From positions 62,001 to 126,000 of the forward strand of contig CBDCVB010000002.1 of assembly GCA_965222895.1 (NCBI GenBank): a stretch of 64,000 nucleotides of DNA, read 5' to 3'. The DNA is from Bin87 sp965222895. GTDB lineage: Bacteria > Chloroflexota > Dehalococcoidia > Lucifugimonadales > UBA3495. Below are positions 17,666 through 29,010 of this stretch, piece after piece. The first letter of the stretch is position 1; each line of letters starts with the position of its first letter. The notes beneath the pieces were generated by a model that did no database searches, had not been told where the DNA came from, and saw only the letters and a list, made by a program, of their open reading frames with translations. A program made the position numbers and the translations under genes.

Positions 17666-19243
17666 CCGGCCGGTGTCGGCCAGCAGGCTGGCAGCAGTAC
17701 CAGAGGCCGGTCATGCCGCATCCAGGCGAACCGAGTCGACGAGGTCACCGGCGCCCCTTCAGGCGCTGGTGATTTTTGCGTTGGGCCGCGTCGGGAGGGT
17801 CTGGGACGTGTGCTGCATCTGTTTGCGGTGCCAGCCCAGCTTGTGTTCGATCGTGCGTCATGCCAGTGTTCCCACAGGGCCTGGCACGGCGATTTGGGGC
17901 CATTTCGGGGCTAAATCGCTAATCCGATATTCGTAACGTTTCCGGTCGTAATAATGCACGTTATGCTATTACCCTACGTTATGCGTTTTTCAGTTTCCTA
18001 CTTGAACGATCCTATTTTCAAGGGTGCCCGGGATGGTGTTGTATATGTGTGTGAGGACCGAGTGGTGTGTCCCATCGGTCAAATGGGCGTGTAGGCGCGT
18101 AAACCCATGATGGTTTACCCAGATGAACGTATCCTGGTTTTGTACCTGCCGGTATTTATTGGGTGTCGAGTGCCGGTCGATGTGTCCAGGTGGTATGTCA
18201 GTCTGTGGAGGCGCGTGAATCAAGCTTGTTTGCGGCGGTGGTGTGGTGGCGGACGTGATGTTTTGGTCGGCTGCGTTCGCGACGGTAGCGACGTCGGCGT
18301 TGGCAGATTCCGGCTTGAGGGTGTCGGCGGTGAGCAGGAGCTCACTGCGATTTCGCAGTAGCCAGCGCTGGCGTAGCGCTGTGCCGTGTTCAGGATCGCC
18401 CGACGGTCGTCGGCTTCTTGTTGGTGTTGGCGAGGTTGGTTCATGTTCAACATGGTATCAAGAGCGTGGTGAAAGGGTTTTGCGAGACGCGTTGACTGGC
18501 AATCGGCCGGATTTGCCCTGGTTGCTCTGGGGCACCATGCTGTAGATTGCGGCCTTCGCGATCGCGGGCCTGGCGCTGGCGGTGATTCTGCTGTGGCTGC
18601 GGCGCTGAGCTGACGGTGGCATGAAAAAACCGCCCTGGTGGGGGCGGCGCAGGTTGGGCGGGGTATTGGGGACGGCTATTCGGGCGTCGGGTGCTGGTCG
18701 TTATGTCTGGTGGGGTGCGGAAACTACCCGGTCGGGTTTACGTAACTCATATTGTACGAACCAAATTGGAGGTTGAGCCGGGGTGTGAAATCGCGTAATT
18801 CCCAGTCGGTGGCTGGGCTTGGTTTCAGCTGCGTCATACGGGGCGGGAACGTATGTGGGTCGTCGCATCGCTGCGTTCCTGGCTGCGGCTTCGCTGGTGG
18901 AGGATCCTTCCACTAGTTTGGCAGGTGTGATTCTATGATGGCTTGGGTTGTGTTGTCCAGTGAGTGGGAGACGGGTTGCAGGGTTTTTCGGTTGTGCCAA
19001 CGTTGGACCTGCGGTTTCAGGGCCGTTTTTACGAGCGCTACTGCGGGAAGGATGTCAAGTTGGTTGAGCAACGCTTATCGGATTGACGCCCTGTGTAGGA
19101 CCGTCATGAAATGGTTGGATACGATGAATCCAGCGATGGTTTGAGGTTTGATGAGTTTGATCATCGTCAACAGAAATGCTTAGTACAGGTCGATTCGGCC
19201 GGTGAGGCCAAACTCTTTGGCCAATGATTGAGCCCGGGGTCGC
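17666..19243. other. 1.6-kb stretch without a supported gene
   Basis: Short frames here lack ribosome sites and protein-like composition. One fragment (18486-18608) reads TGNRPDLPWLLWGTML, a TAG, then IAAFAIAGLALAVILLWLRR, like a broken small membrane protein. On the - strand CCGCC/GGCGG followed by T6 (18647-18624) resembles a terminator. The rest looks like decayed sequence. Confidence 0.5.
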
Positions 19244-19925
19244 TCATCCTTTGGGTTCTGACGTACGGTGGATTGGCGATGAGCAATCGATTGTTGGCCG
19301 TCGCCGTGCGAGCTGGTGTTCAGCTTGGGATTGCTGGTGGAAGTAGGTGTTGTGCAATGTTGCGGTGGTTCCGGACGTGCGTCCGGCGAGCCGGTGGTGA
19401 ACTATTTGCATAGTTGCTGGGTCGGTTTCCACTCGCTCCGGGCAGTCAGTGGCCGTGATGTCGCAGAAACGGCACTCCTGGGCACTGGGAACGCACACCG
19501 GTGGCTCTGGCGCGGCGATGCGTCGGATTAGGCCACCGAGTTTGCGTATGAACCTTTGGTCGATGCCGCTCTGGGGGACGCGGTTGGTGCGGTCGCTGTA
19601 GATGATCTCGCCGGCGAGCTTAGCGTCCCGGGGCTCGGGCATCGCCCGGGGCAGGGCGTATATGTAGATCATGAGCTGGTAGCGGTGCCAGGGCTGCTCC
19701 TGGCCGGTCTTGAGGTCGATGATGAGAAGGTGGTCTCTGCTCAGGACCAGGAGGTCCGGCTTGCCGGCGAGGGTGGCGGTATGTCCGCGGAGGCGGAAGG
19801 CGTTCTGGTTCTCGACGCGGACCTCGTAGCTGCGCTGGATACAGAGTTGGTTATGCTCGTTGAGGGCAGCCGTGTGGCGGGCAAGCCAATCGGCCTGGTT
19901 GAAGGCTGATGGCGGGCGGGTTCAG
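19244..19925 (-). pseudogene. PD-(D/E)XK (Cas4/RecB-like) nuclease, 5'-truncated
   Basis: The - strand frame reads FNQADWLARHTAALNEHNQL, later RLRGHTATLAGKPDLLVL (Asp of the motif), HLLIIDLKTGQEQPWHRYQL (D-x-K) and YQLMIYIYALPRAM, ending with the cysteine segment ECRFCDITATDCPER. This is the order of Cas4/RecB-type nucleases with a C-terminal Fe-S or zinc cluster. No start exists: the frame joins a truncated ion-channel sequence near 19970. No CRISPR array or other cas gene is present, so this is a stand-alone relative. Confidence 0.7.
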
Positions 19926-19969
19926 CCCTGGTGGTGCGCCTTGAGTCTGGCGGGCGAGGCAGTCGCGAT

Positions 19970-20178
19970 CGGGCCAGTATTTTGAGACCGGCTTCGGCGA
20001 TGAATATGCCCAAGGCAACCTGATTGCCCCAGTGCATCCAGGTTCCGTAAAGCCGGCTCAGGGTGGGGGAAGTCTCCAGCCCAAGCAGGATGCCGTTGGC
20101 GATTATAACGCCGATAATAAAATACTCGAACCAGGGCGAGTCAACCAGCCGCCCGAAAAAATGTACCAGTCGTCTCAT
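19970..20178 (-). pseudogene. Voltage-gated ion-channel fragment (N-terminal 70 residues)
   Basis: MRRLVHFFGRLVDSPWFEYF begins the frame, followed by a hydrophobic segment (IIGVIIANGILLGLE) and WGNQVALGIFIAEAGLKILA. These match S1 and S2 of bacterial NaChBac-type sodium channels. After residue 70 the sequence switches to out-of-frame nuclease sequence, so a deletion has fused the start of the channel gene to the inside of the nuclease gene. Voltage sensor, pore and filter are missing. Confidence 0.65.
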
Positions 20179-20620
20179 GGTGGTGTATTGCTGCGTCTAT
20201 TGCTGATGGGATAGCCCCGCGAGCCGGCGTTATTCAAGCCCACGTACCCTGCTTGCTTCAGTAGAGTCGAGACACCAGTGGGTCCGTGGGTCCGGTCGTG
20301 AACGCCGTCTGGTGGGCCTACGTGTACCATATTGCGAACTTTTCGGTGGGAGGTTGCTTTGTAAATTCCCGGAAAAGCGAGGATTCCCTCGGCGCGATCC
20401 TTGCTTTTGGGCTCCGCAACGCAGTAATCCGCCCATAGATGGCTAACGGCGCTGCGAGCCAACAGCCCGCGACTCCGCCAGTGACGCTTACAGGGCGGGA
20501 CTTCCCCACAGCTCTCGAAATCAAGGGCCCCGATAGGCTTCGGCCGGCCTATGCTGCTGACAATGCCAAAACCCGTCGCGGCGCCGAGGATACCATCCAG
20601 CGCGCATGTCAAGGTGGTGT
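20179..20620. other. Gene-free stretch
   Basis: No coding frame with a ribosome site or recognisable domain was found on either strand. Confidence 0.4.
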
Positions 20621-20622
20621 CC

Positions 20623-23600
20623 TCAGCGCGCCAAGCCACGGTGCGGGTGGCACCAAGCGGCTGAGTCGAGCCGTGTGGCGTTCACCAGCGAGTTGTGCGC
20701 CCAGATTGGCTGCTCGTCCACGTCGGTGACGTTGATGGTCACCCAGATGGAGGTGTCAATCTGGGGGTCGGACTCGACCTTGCCGGCGTCGTCCTTGCCG
20801 GTGCCCACGTTCACCATGACGCTGTAGGAGTTCTTGCTTTCGTAGTCCACCGCACCCTTGGTCTTGAGCTGGCCGGTGGCGCTGTCAATGGTGAACCAAG
20901 ATTCGTCAAGCAGGATGTAGGTCAGGGTGGCGCCGTGGGCGTTGAGCTGACGGGGCCCGCCCAGCCGCTGTCCCCCTCGTCGTTCTTGGCCCGCACCTGC
21001 ACGTCGTAGAGCGAGTTGGCGGTCAGGCCGGTGATCTGGGCGCTGGTTCCCGTTCCGCTGTGCCCATGACTGGTCCAGCGCTGGCGCTGCTCAGCTTGTA
21101 CTGCACGTCGTAGCCGCTCACCGGGGGCTTGCCCGCCATGGCGTCGGGCGCGGCCCAGGATACGCTCAAGCTCTCCACCCCAGGCGTCACGGTCAGCCCC
21201 GCCGGCGGGCCCGGCGGCTCGGCCACGTCGGTTAGGTAGATGTACGCAAACATGACGGCTAGTTTGCCCCGCCCATCGAACACGAGGACGCTTACGATAT
21301 AGTAGAGGTACGGGTAGCCGCCTCGGCGGGCGTCCTCTCGTTCGTAGTCCAGCGCACCCTTGGTCTTGAGCTGGCCGCTGGCGCTGTCGATGGCGAAGAG
21401 AGGGGCGTCCATTCCCCTCAGTTCGTAGGTCAGCGGGTCGCCGTCGGGGTCCACGGCGGCCAGGCGTTTGCCGATGTTCCGGCCGGAAGCCGTGTTCTCC
21501 TTCACCCGGAAAGTCACCTCCCCCCCTGCGGTGAAGGACGGAGCGCGGTTGACCCCCGTCGGCGGAGTCGTCGTCTCGTCCACGTCGGTCACGTTGATCG
21601 TCACGTCAATGCTGTCCGATCCGCTCCGGCCGTCGCTGACCGTCACGGTGACCGAGTAGGAGCTCTTGTTTTCGTAGTCCAGCCCGCCGCTGGCCTGCAG
21701 CTGGCCGGTGGCGCTGTCGATGGCGAAGTGGTTGGCGTTGGTCCCGCCCAGGGCGTAGGCCAGGGCGTCGTTGTCGACGTCCGTGGCGTCGACGGGGCTG
21801 CCGATGTTCTGTCCCGCCGCCGTGTTCTCCGCCACGCTGCGGCTGGCGCTGGACCCTTCGTTGAAGGTGGGCGGGTTGTTGCCTGGGGCCGGCGCCGTGG
21901 GCGTTGCGCTGCCACTGTTCCAGCTGCTGTCGCCCTCCGCGTTCTTGGACCGCACCTCCACATCGTAGAGCGAGCCGGCGGTCAGGCCGGTGATCTGGGC
22001 GCTGGTCCCGGTTCCGCTGTGCGAATGACTGGTCCAGCCGCTGGCGCTGCTCAGCTTGTATTCCACGTCGTAGCCGGTCACCGGGGGCTTGCCATCCATG
22101 GCGACGGCGTCGGGCGCGACCCAAGATACGCTCAAGCTCTGCACCCCCGGCGTCACCGTCAGCCCCGTCGGCGGGCTCGGCGGCTCGGCCACGTCGGTCA
22201 CGTTGACGGTCACATTGATGCTGTCGCTCCCACTCCTGCCGTCGCTGACGCTCACCGTCACGCTGTAGGAAGTCTTGCGTTCGTAGTCAGCTGCCTGCTT
22301 CAGGGTCAGTTGGCCCGTGCCACTGACGATGTTGAAGGCGGCGTGATCGCCCGTGGCGTCCAAGCTGTAGGTCCGCGTGTCGCCGTCCGGGTCCGTCGCC
22401 GGCACCGTGCCCACCGCCGTGGTCCCTTCGGCGATGGTGAAGGTCTTGCTCGGCCCGTCGGTGAAGATGGGCGCGTTGTTGCCTGGGAGGGGCGCCGTGG
22501 GCGTTCCGCTGCCGCTGGTCCAGCCGCTGTCCCCCTCATCGTTCTTGGCCCGCGCCTGCACGTTATAGAGCGAGCCGGGGGTCAGGCCGGTAATCTGGGC
22601 GCCGGTCCCCGTTCCGCTGTGCGAATGACTGCTCCAGCCGCTGTCGCTGCTCAACTTGTACTGCACGTCGTAGCCGTTCACCGGGGGCCTGCCGGACATG
22701 GCGGCGGCGTCGGGCGCGACCCAGGATACGCTCAAACTCTGCACTCCCGGCGTAACCGTCAGCTCGGTCGGTGCCCCCGGCGGCTCGTCCACGTCGGTCA
22801 CGTTGACCGTTACGCTGATCGTAGCGTCGAGCGCGCCGTCGCTGGCGGTGACCGTCAGCGTATAGGAAGTCGTGGTCTCGTAGTCCAGGGCGTTCTTGGT
22901 CTTGAGTTGCCCGGTGGCGCTGTGGATGGCGAAATTGGCCCCGTCGCTCGTGTCCAGGGTGTAGGTCACGCTGGCCCCGGCGTCCGGGTCCGGGGCCACA
23001 ATGGGGTTGCCGATGTCGGTGTTGGCCGTCGTGTTCTCCGCCACGGTGCGGGTGATAGAGACGTCCGCGAAGACCGGCGCTTCGTTGACATCCGTCACGT
23101 TGATGGTCACGTTGATGGTGTCGTCGACGCTGGCGTCGGCGTTGCCGGCGGCGTTCTTCCCGTCGCTCACGCTGACGGTGACCGTGTAGGTGTTCTTGGC
23201 CTCGTAGTTCAGCGCGTTCTTGGTCTGGAGCTGGCCGCTGGCGGCGATGATGGCGAAGTGCCTGTCGTCCGCCGTCGTACCCAGGCTGTAGGTCAGGGTG
23301 TCCCCGACATTCGGGTCGGCGGCCGTGATGGGGTTGCCGATGTCAGCGCCGGCCGCCGTGTTCTCCGCCACGGCGCGGGTCGCGGTGGCGGTGGCGAAGG
23401 CCGGCGCGAGGTTGGGCGCCGACCGCTTCTGCCGGCCGAACTCCTGCCAGGTGGGCGAGTTATTGCCGTCGAAGTCCGCCTTCAGCACCGGGTACTGGCT
23501 GGACGTCCCGAAGTCCCACGGGTCGTCCGCGCCGGCGGCCTTGTCTACGTTGACGTTCCAGTTGGCGTAGATGTCCGAGCCGCTGCCGTAGGCCGTGGGG

Positions 23601-26600
23601 GTTTGCAATTCGCTGGTGGTCTTGCCCGTGCCCCCACCAGGGCTGTTTGCCTGGCCGCTGGTGGTGGTGTCCCAATAGCTGTTGGTGACCGTGCTGGCTA
23701 ACCCGGCAGAGCCCACCAGCCCGCCGACGTCGTTCGTGCCGGTTACCTCGCCGGTGGCGTAGCCGGCGACGACGGAGCTGGAAGCGATGTATCCCGCCAG
23801 CCCGCCGACGTAGTCCGCGCCGCTCACCGCGCCGGTGGCGTAGCCGGCAACGATGGAGCTATTGTTGGGGTACGCCACCAGCCCGCCGGTATAGTTGCTC
23901 GATGCAGTGACGGCGGCGTTGGAGTAGCTGAGCCTGATCTCCCCGTTTTTTATGGAACCTGCCAACCCGCCGACAATACTACTACCGGCGACGCTGCCGG
24001 TAGTGTAGGCGGACCTGATGTCGCCGTAGGCGCTGCCCACTAGGCCGCCCACGTAGCCCTGCCCGGTTACATCCACGTCTTCAAGTCCGACCATGCGGAC
24101 CTCGCTGGAAGCGCCGGTAGAGCCAAAGAGCCCCACGTCGCCGGTGGACGTCCGGTTGATGAACAGGTTGGAGATGGTGTGGCCGTTGCCCGCGAAGACG
24201 GCGTTGTACCGCTCGCTGTCAAGCGTATTGGCGTCGCTGCCGATGGGTTCCCAGCCCGAGCCGCTGTTCCAGTAGGCGTCCTTGTCGTCGATCACCGCCT
24301 CGCCGGAGACGTCGGTGGAGGTGTCGGTGTTGAAGTTCAGGTCTGCCTCCAGCTCGTAGCCGGTGCAGGTGGCCGGGCAGCCCATGCCCGGGGCCGGGTT
24401 GGGGAAGGCGGTTTCGTGGCTGGACCGCTCGCCGGAGGCCGCTCTCCCGTTGCCGTCCAGGTCCCAGCGCAGGGCGTTCAGCTGGTCCAGGCTGTCGATC
24501 TCGATGAGGTTGTCGTTGTCATCGTCGTAGTCCACCGTTGCCACGCGCCTCTGCCGGCCAAACTCCTGCCAAGTGGACGTGCCGTCTTCGTTGCTGTCGA
24601 ACTTCAACGCCGGGTACTCGCTGGCCGTGCCGAAGTCCCAGTCGCTGCTGGCCCAAATGGAGTAGGGGTTCTGCATGCCGGGTGTCGTGAGGTCCATGTC
24701 CTCGGTAATGGAGGTGGGCGCCTGCAGCTCGGCGGTGGTCATGCCCCTGGCCCCCTTGCCGGACGGGTCCGGGAAGCGGGTGAAGTCATAGTAGAAATTC
24801 GCGCCGGAAATACCCTCACTCGCGCCCACCACCCCGCCTATGACAGTTCCGGCCGGGGTGCCGGTAAGGGTTCCGGCGAAATAAACGTTGAGGATGCCTA
24901 TTCGGTTCATGGCGCGACCGGCGATTCCGCCCAACCGCAAGGCTTCGACGACCCCGGGAGCCGTAGTGGAGGCGCCGCCGTCCCCCCGGGCGGTCAGGTC
25001 GGCGTGAACGTAGCTGCGAGTGATGTAGGCCATGGTATTCAGGTTAAGGCGGGCGTGGTTAGGCGGGGAGGCCATTGCACCCGCCATTCCGCCCACGTCC
25101 ACCGTGCCGGAGATCCGGCCCGTGACGTACAACTGCCGAACTTGGCCCTCCAGAGTTCCGGCCAGCCCCCCGGTAAATCTCTTTCCGGTGATGTCCACGT
25201 CCACCAGGCCCAGGGATTTGATCTTGCCGCCCCAGCCGACTTTGGCGAACAGGCCAACGTAGTCCTGGTTCGGCCGGTTGATGGTCATGTTGTGGATGGC
25301 AAACCCGTTGCCCTTGAACACGCCAGTATAGGACTCGGGCACTACGTAGGGGGAGGCGGAGGTCTGCATCCCGATGGGGGCCCAGCCGGCGCCCTCGTGC
25401 CAGTGCTTGCCGCCGTGGTCGTCGGCGTCCACTTTGCCTTCGCCGGTGCTGTCAAAGTCCAGGTCCTGGGTCAGCTCATAGCCAATACAGTGGGGCTCGT
25501 TGGGGGAGGTGGCGTCGTCGTCGTGGTCGCCGAGCGGGCAGCCCAACACCCGGAAGGAGTTGGGAAAGGCGGCGGCCATGAGGGTGGGCGACCATTGGCT
25601 GGCCACTCTGCCGTTGCCGTTCATGTCCCAGCGGATGGCGTGCAACTGGTCCAGGTTGCTCACCTCAACCAGCCCATCGTCGTCAGAGTCGTAGTCCACC
25701 GGCGCCGACCGCCGCTGCCGGCCGAACTCGCCGGCGGTGGGCCTGCCGTTGCGGTCGAAGTCCGCCTGCAGCGCCGGGTACTGGTTGGCCGTCCCAAAGT
25801 CCCACGAGTCGTCCGCGCCGGCGACACCGTCGGTGTTCACGTTCCAGTTGGCGTAGATGCTCGGGCTGGAGCCGTAGGCCGTGGGGGTCTGCAATTCGGA
25901 CGTGGTCTTGCCCCCGCCGCCGGACTGGCCGCTGGTGGTGGTGTCCCAGTAGCTGTTGGTCACCGTGCCGGTGTTGGTCCCCGTCAGGCCGCCCACGTCG
26001 CTGCCCGCCGGGGTGTTGGTGGAGGACACGGCGCCGTTGGCGTAGCTGGCGGTGATCGTGCCGCTGTTGCTCCCAGCCAGCCCGCCCACCTCGTTGTCGC
26101 CCTCCGCCGCGCCGTTGGCGTAGCTGGCGGTGATGGTGCCGCTGTTGCCCCCAGCCAGCCCGCCCACTTTGTCCTCGTCACCCTGCACCGCGCCGGTGGC
26201 ATAGCTGGCGATGATCGCGCCCCCGTTGGACCCCACCAGCCCGCCGACGTAATGGCCGACGCCGGAGACGTCTGCCGTGGAGTAGCTGTGTTTGACCACC
26301 GCCGCCGAGCTGTACGTGGAGCCCACCAGCCCGCCGACCTTGCTGTCGCCGATGCTGAGGGCGCCGTTGTGTCCCGCCGCCGTGACGCTGCCTTCTGAGT
26401 AGCTGTAGCTCACCTCCCCGGAGGTCATGTGACCCACCAGCGCCCCCACGTCGTGCTTTCCCGTGACGTTGACGTTGGTCAGACGCAGGTAGCTGATCTC
26501 GGCTGGGGTGAGGGTTTGGGCGAACAGCCCCAGGTAGAGTACCGTGGGGCGGTTGATGAAGAGGTTGGCGATGGTGTGCTTGTTGCCCTGGAACTCGGCC

Positions 26601-27012
26601 CTGAAGGGCGTGGTGTCGTTGCCGATGGGTCCCACCCCGCGCCGCCGTCCCAGTAGTCGTCGCCGCTGTCGATCACGGCGCCGTCGGCATTGTCAGTCGA
26701 GATGTCGGTGTTGAAGTCCAGGTCCGCCTCCAGCTCGTAGCCGGTGCAGGTGGCCGGGCAGCCCATACCCGGCGCCGGGGTGGGGAAGGCGAGGGCGTAA
26801 CCGGGGTCGGAGGCGGCGCCGTTTCCGTCTAGGTCCCATCGGATGGCGTTCAGCTGTGCCAGGGTGTTGACGTCGATGAGGTTGTCGTTGTCAGCGTCGT
26901 AGTCGTTGGTGGCGGATTGGGCCGCTGCGGGGCTTGCCGAGAAGAGCAGCAGCGCCGCCGCGGCCAGCGCCAACAGCGCAAGAAGGACAATGCCGCCCCG
27001 AACGGAGCTCAT
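20623..27012 (-). pseudogene. Giant secreted GLUG/cadherin-like/Fn3 protein, frameshifted near both ends
   Basis: Starts MSSVRGGIVLLALLALAAAA, a signal peptide ending in SPAAAQS. Three blocks of D-N-D-L-I-(D/E) with NAIRWDLDGNG are each followed by GLUG repeats (GGLVGS/GGLAGSNSGTITASYANG). The C-terminal third alternates cadherin-like repeats (TYSLGTTADDRHFAI, LKTKNALDYE) and fibronectin III domains (PPVNGYDVQYKLSS). A one-base loss near 26633 separates the first 125 residues from an 1870-residue frame (26635-21023). A missing G near 21083 ends that frame; about 75 more cadherin residues continue to 20623 in other frames. A surface-adhesion role is inferred from the domains. The upstream C17 tract and IS4 may affect expression. 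Confidence 0.8.
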
Positions 27013-27047
27013 CAGCCCGCCTTTCCGCCTTCCTGACCCCAAAAGTC

Positions 27048-27064
27048 GGGGGGGGGGGGGGGGG
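27048..27064. repeat. G17 tract (C17 on the coding strand) in the giant-protein leader
   Basis: Seventeen G at 27048-27064 lie 36-52 nt upstream of the start codon at 27012 (- strand). A second run of 7 G (28397-28403) flanks the other end of the IS4 element, so the IS inserted within or beside an already G-rich target. Confidence 0.85.
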
Positions 27065-28397
27065 CTGACAGGGGTAGGTATAGGGTTTTTACGGCGGGAC
27101 ATGGCGGGTAATCTCCAGGTTGAGCTTGGGTTGTGGCCAGGGTTCGGGCAGCAGCCAGACGCGGCTCCAGAGACGACCCTTGAGCAGCAAGCGCCTGAGC
27201 CAGTCGATGCCGTGGCGTATTACGCTGACGGTGCGCGCCGGACGGCTACGAGGGTCCCGATGATTGGGAGCCAGTGCCTTGGGGGGCGTGCGCAGGTTGC
27301 CTGGTGCAATCCTGCGGTCCTGGGCGTCTTCCACCCTGGTGCCATAGGCCAGGGCCAGCAGCGTGGCCACCGACAGCACCAGCCAGTGGCGGGAGACGCG
27401 GGCCGGGTCGGTGCGCCGGGTCTTGTCCCATTTCCATCCCAGGCTCTTAATGGCCTTGAAGCCCAGTTCGATCCAGAAGCGGAGGGCGTACCAACTGGGT
27501 CCCACCTTATCGGGGGCAAGGTCGGTGAGGATGATCCAGGGTTCCTCCTGCTCAACGTACCAGACCACCAACAGGGTGCAACGGCGTTTTGCCTTGGGGG
27601 TGCTGAAGGCGGTGCCGCAGCCGATCCACGCCGTATCGGGGCGGGAGACGAAGTGCTGGGCGGGCAACCGGCGTCCACCATCGGCGCAGAAAGTGATGTT
27701 CTTCCGATAGCGCATACCGGGATGCCAGCCCTGAGCCAGGATCTGTTTCCACAGCTTGGGACTGGCGATGCCCCGGTCGCAGAGCACGATCACGGTCATT
27801 TCCTCAGGTACCGCTGGGGCCAAGGCTTGCAGCAGTTCCACGGTGGGGTCTATCCAGGAGCCGGGCTGGTCGGCGTGCCGGATGTGCCAGGCCACGGGGA
27901 TGGCGCAACTGCGGTAGAGAACGCTGATGACGATGGCAGTGGTCTGGTCCCCTTTGAGGGTTGGATCCACCGCAAGGGCCAGGCAGCCGGAACGCCACCA
28001 GGCCAGCACCCACCGGATCAATGGAGCGAAGCAGAGAGTTACGTCCAGTTCGGTCTGGCAGGGGCTCGCTCGGTCGCTGCCGTCGTAAAGCCACTCCCGG
28101 AGATACTGGCGGAGGTTGTTCCAGGCGCCCCAGGGCGAGAGGGCGGAGGCCACGGCGTTCTGGCAGGCGCTGCCGGCGAGGATGGCCCCGCAGACCCACA
28201 GTACCAGGCCGGTCAATTGTGGCTGGGAGAGGTGAGGTAAATGCGTTTCAATGACCTGCTGCATCTGATAGCATTCTCTGGGAAGGCGCATGGAAAACCT
28301 CCGGGGTCTGGTCTTGACATAACCAGAATGCCGGATTCCTCTGCGCCTTCCCAAGGCGCTCCCAATACCAATTTCAGCCGTTACCTACCCCTGTCAG
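27065..28397 (-). mobile_element. Complete IS4-family element inserted in a poly-G target
   Basis: 1333 bp with perfect 16-bp inverted repeats CTGACAGGGGTAGGTA (27065-27080; complement at 28382-28397). Both flanks are G runs, so the target duplication is presumably a string of G whose length cannot be read exactly. Confidence 0.85.
27089..28354 (-). CDS. IS4-family transposase
   Basis: 421 residues at most. The core has LALAVDPTLKGDQTTAIV (first D), MTVIVLCDRGIAS (second D) and WYALRFWIELGFKAIKSLGWKW, an exact Y-(2)-R-(3)-E-(6)-K signature. A likely better start is the internal MRLPRECYQMQQVIE (ATG 28291), since earlier residues are Arg-rich. The frame is intact. Confidence 0.88.
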   Translation of the reverse strand: MGRRRGIRHSGYVKTRPRRFSMRLPRECYQMQQVIETHLPHLSQPQLTGLVLWVCGAILAGSACQNAVASALSPWGAWNNLRQYLREWLYDGSDRASPCQTELDVTLCFAPLIRWVLAWWRSGCLALAVDPTLKGDQTTAIVISVLYRSCAIPVAWHIRHADQPGSWIDPTVELLQALAPAVPEEMTVIVLCDRGIASPKLWKQILAQGWHPGMRYRKNITFCADGGRRLPAQHFVSRPDTAWIGCGTAFSTPKAKRRCTLLVVWYVEQEEPWIILTDLAPDKVGPSWYALRFWIELGFKAIKSLGWKWDKTRRTDPARVSRHWLVLSVATLLALAYGTRVEDAQDRRIAPGNLRTPPKALAPNHRDPRSRPARTVSVIRHGIDWLRRLLLKGRLWSRVWLLPEPWPQPKLNLEITRHVPP

Positions 28398-28521
28398 GGG
28401 GGGCTGAGGCCCCGCTCAGGCGGGAAGCCCACGCGTGGATGAAGGTCATGACGTCGGACACTTTCCTGCCCTCCCGTTCATCGGCAGTAATAAATAGTGG
28501 CGGGTGGTGGCGGGCTTCGCT

Positions 28522-28842
28522 CTACGCCCAGGCAGTTGTGGCCGGAACCAGCCGGCTATGGGCCGGGTCCACGGCCAGGCGCAGCCCTTCCAGCGTGTAG
28601 GCCCCCAGCAGGGCGCGGGCGTCATCCTCTCCGAAAACCACCAGGGTAGGAATGCTCCTGCCGTTGATGGTAGCCTGAGCTTCCCCGATGTCGTACTCCA
28701 CGGGACGCCGGCCGGCCGGCACGAGGCTGATCTTGTCGATGGGCGACACTCCCAAGTCCCGCAACAGGTTGGCGGGCACGATGGTGTAGCTGGCCCCGGT
28801 GTCCACCATAGCCTCGATCTCCAACGACTGTTGGCCGTCCAT
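28522..28842 (-). CDS. Retropepsin-like aspartic protease with damaged start
   Basis: 106 residues with IEAMVDTGASYTIVP (catalytic D-T-G) and a conserved LLGAYTLEGLRLAVDP C-terminus. Compared with the protease at 1943, the natural start GGTATGGGCGTTTT corresponds here to GAATAGGGCGTTTT: an extra A destroys the ATG, leaving an in-frame TAG. The ATG 12 codons downstream (28842) is used for this call but lacks a ribosome site. Possibly a recent pseudogene. Confidence 0.6.
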   Translation of the reverse strand: MDGQQSLEIEAMVDTGASYTIVPANLLRDLGVSPIDKISLVPAGRRPVEYDIGEAQATINGRSIPTLVVFGEDDARALLGAYTLEGLRLAVDPAHSRLVPATTAWA

Positions 28843-28993
28843 GCTGTCGAGCCGGATGGGCCAGTTGAAAACGCCCTATTCCCTCACTTCCCTTGCGCTG
28901 CGTTTCCAAAGCGCTATTCTATAGAGACGCTCGGCAGAGACGCTCGGCCTTCTACCATCTTGGGCAATTTCCGGCAACAAAAAAAGACAGGGG

Positions 28994-29010
28994 GTAACTG
29001 TTCAGAGTTG
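28994..29010 (+). repeat. Solo IS66-type inverted repeat
   Basis: GTAACTGTTCAGAGTTG matches the end of the IS66 element at 7739-9190 (GTAACTGTTCAGA identical). No partner end or IS66 gene is present nearby, so it is probably the relic of a deleted element. Confidence 0.5.

Noticed and set aside
17990..18223. 77-residue - strand frame rich in His
   Set aside because: No recognisable family or ribosome site; surrounded by decayed sequence.
13561..18608. In-frame TAG codons in two broken frames as evidence of UAG recoding
   Set aside because: Intact genes in the window end in TAG (for example at 44239 and 47289), so TAG is a normal stop; the two frames are simply decayed.
18701..19000. 99-residue frame on the - strand with a terminator-like hairpin downstream
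   Set aside because: No ribosome site, no conserved motif and biased composition; could not be supported as a gene.
19244..19925. Cas4-like nuclease as evidence of a CRISPR-Cas locus
   Set aside because: No repeats or other cas genes are present, and the gene is truncated; this subfamily also occurs outside CRISPR loci.
24179..26398. Long + strand frame (739 residues) inside the giant protein gene
   Set aside because: Antisense shadow caused by GC-rich repeats; the opposite strand carries clear GLUG and cadherin motifs.
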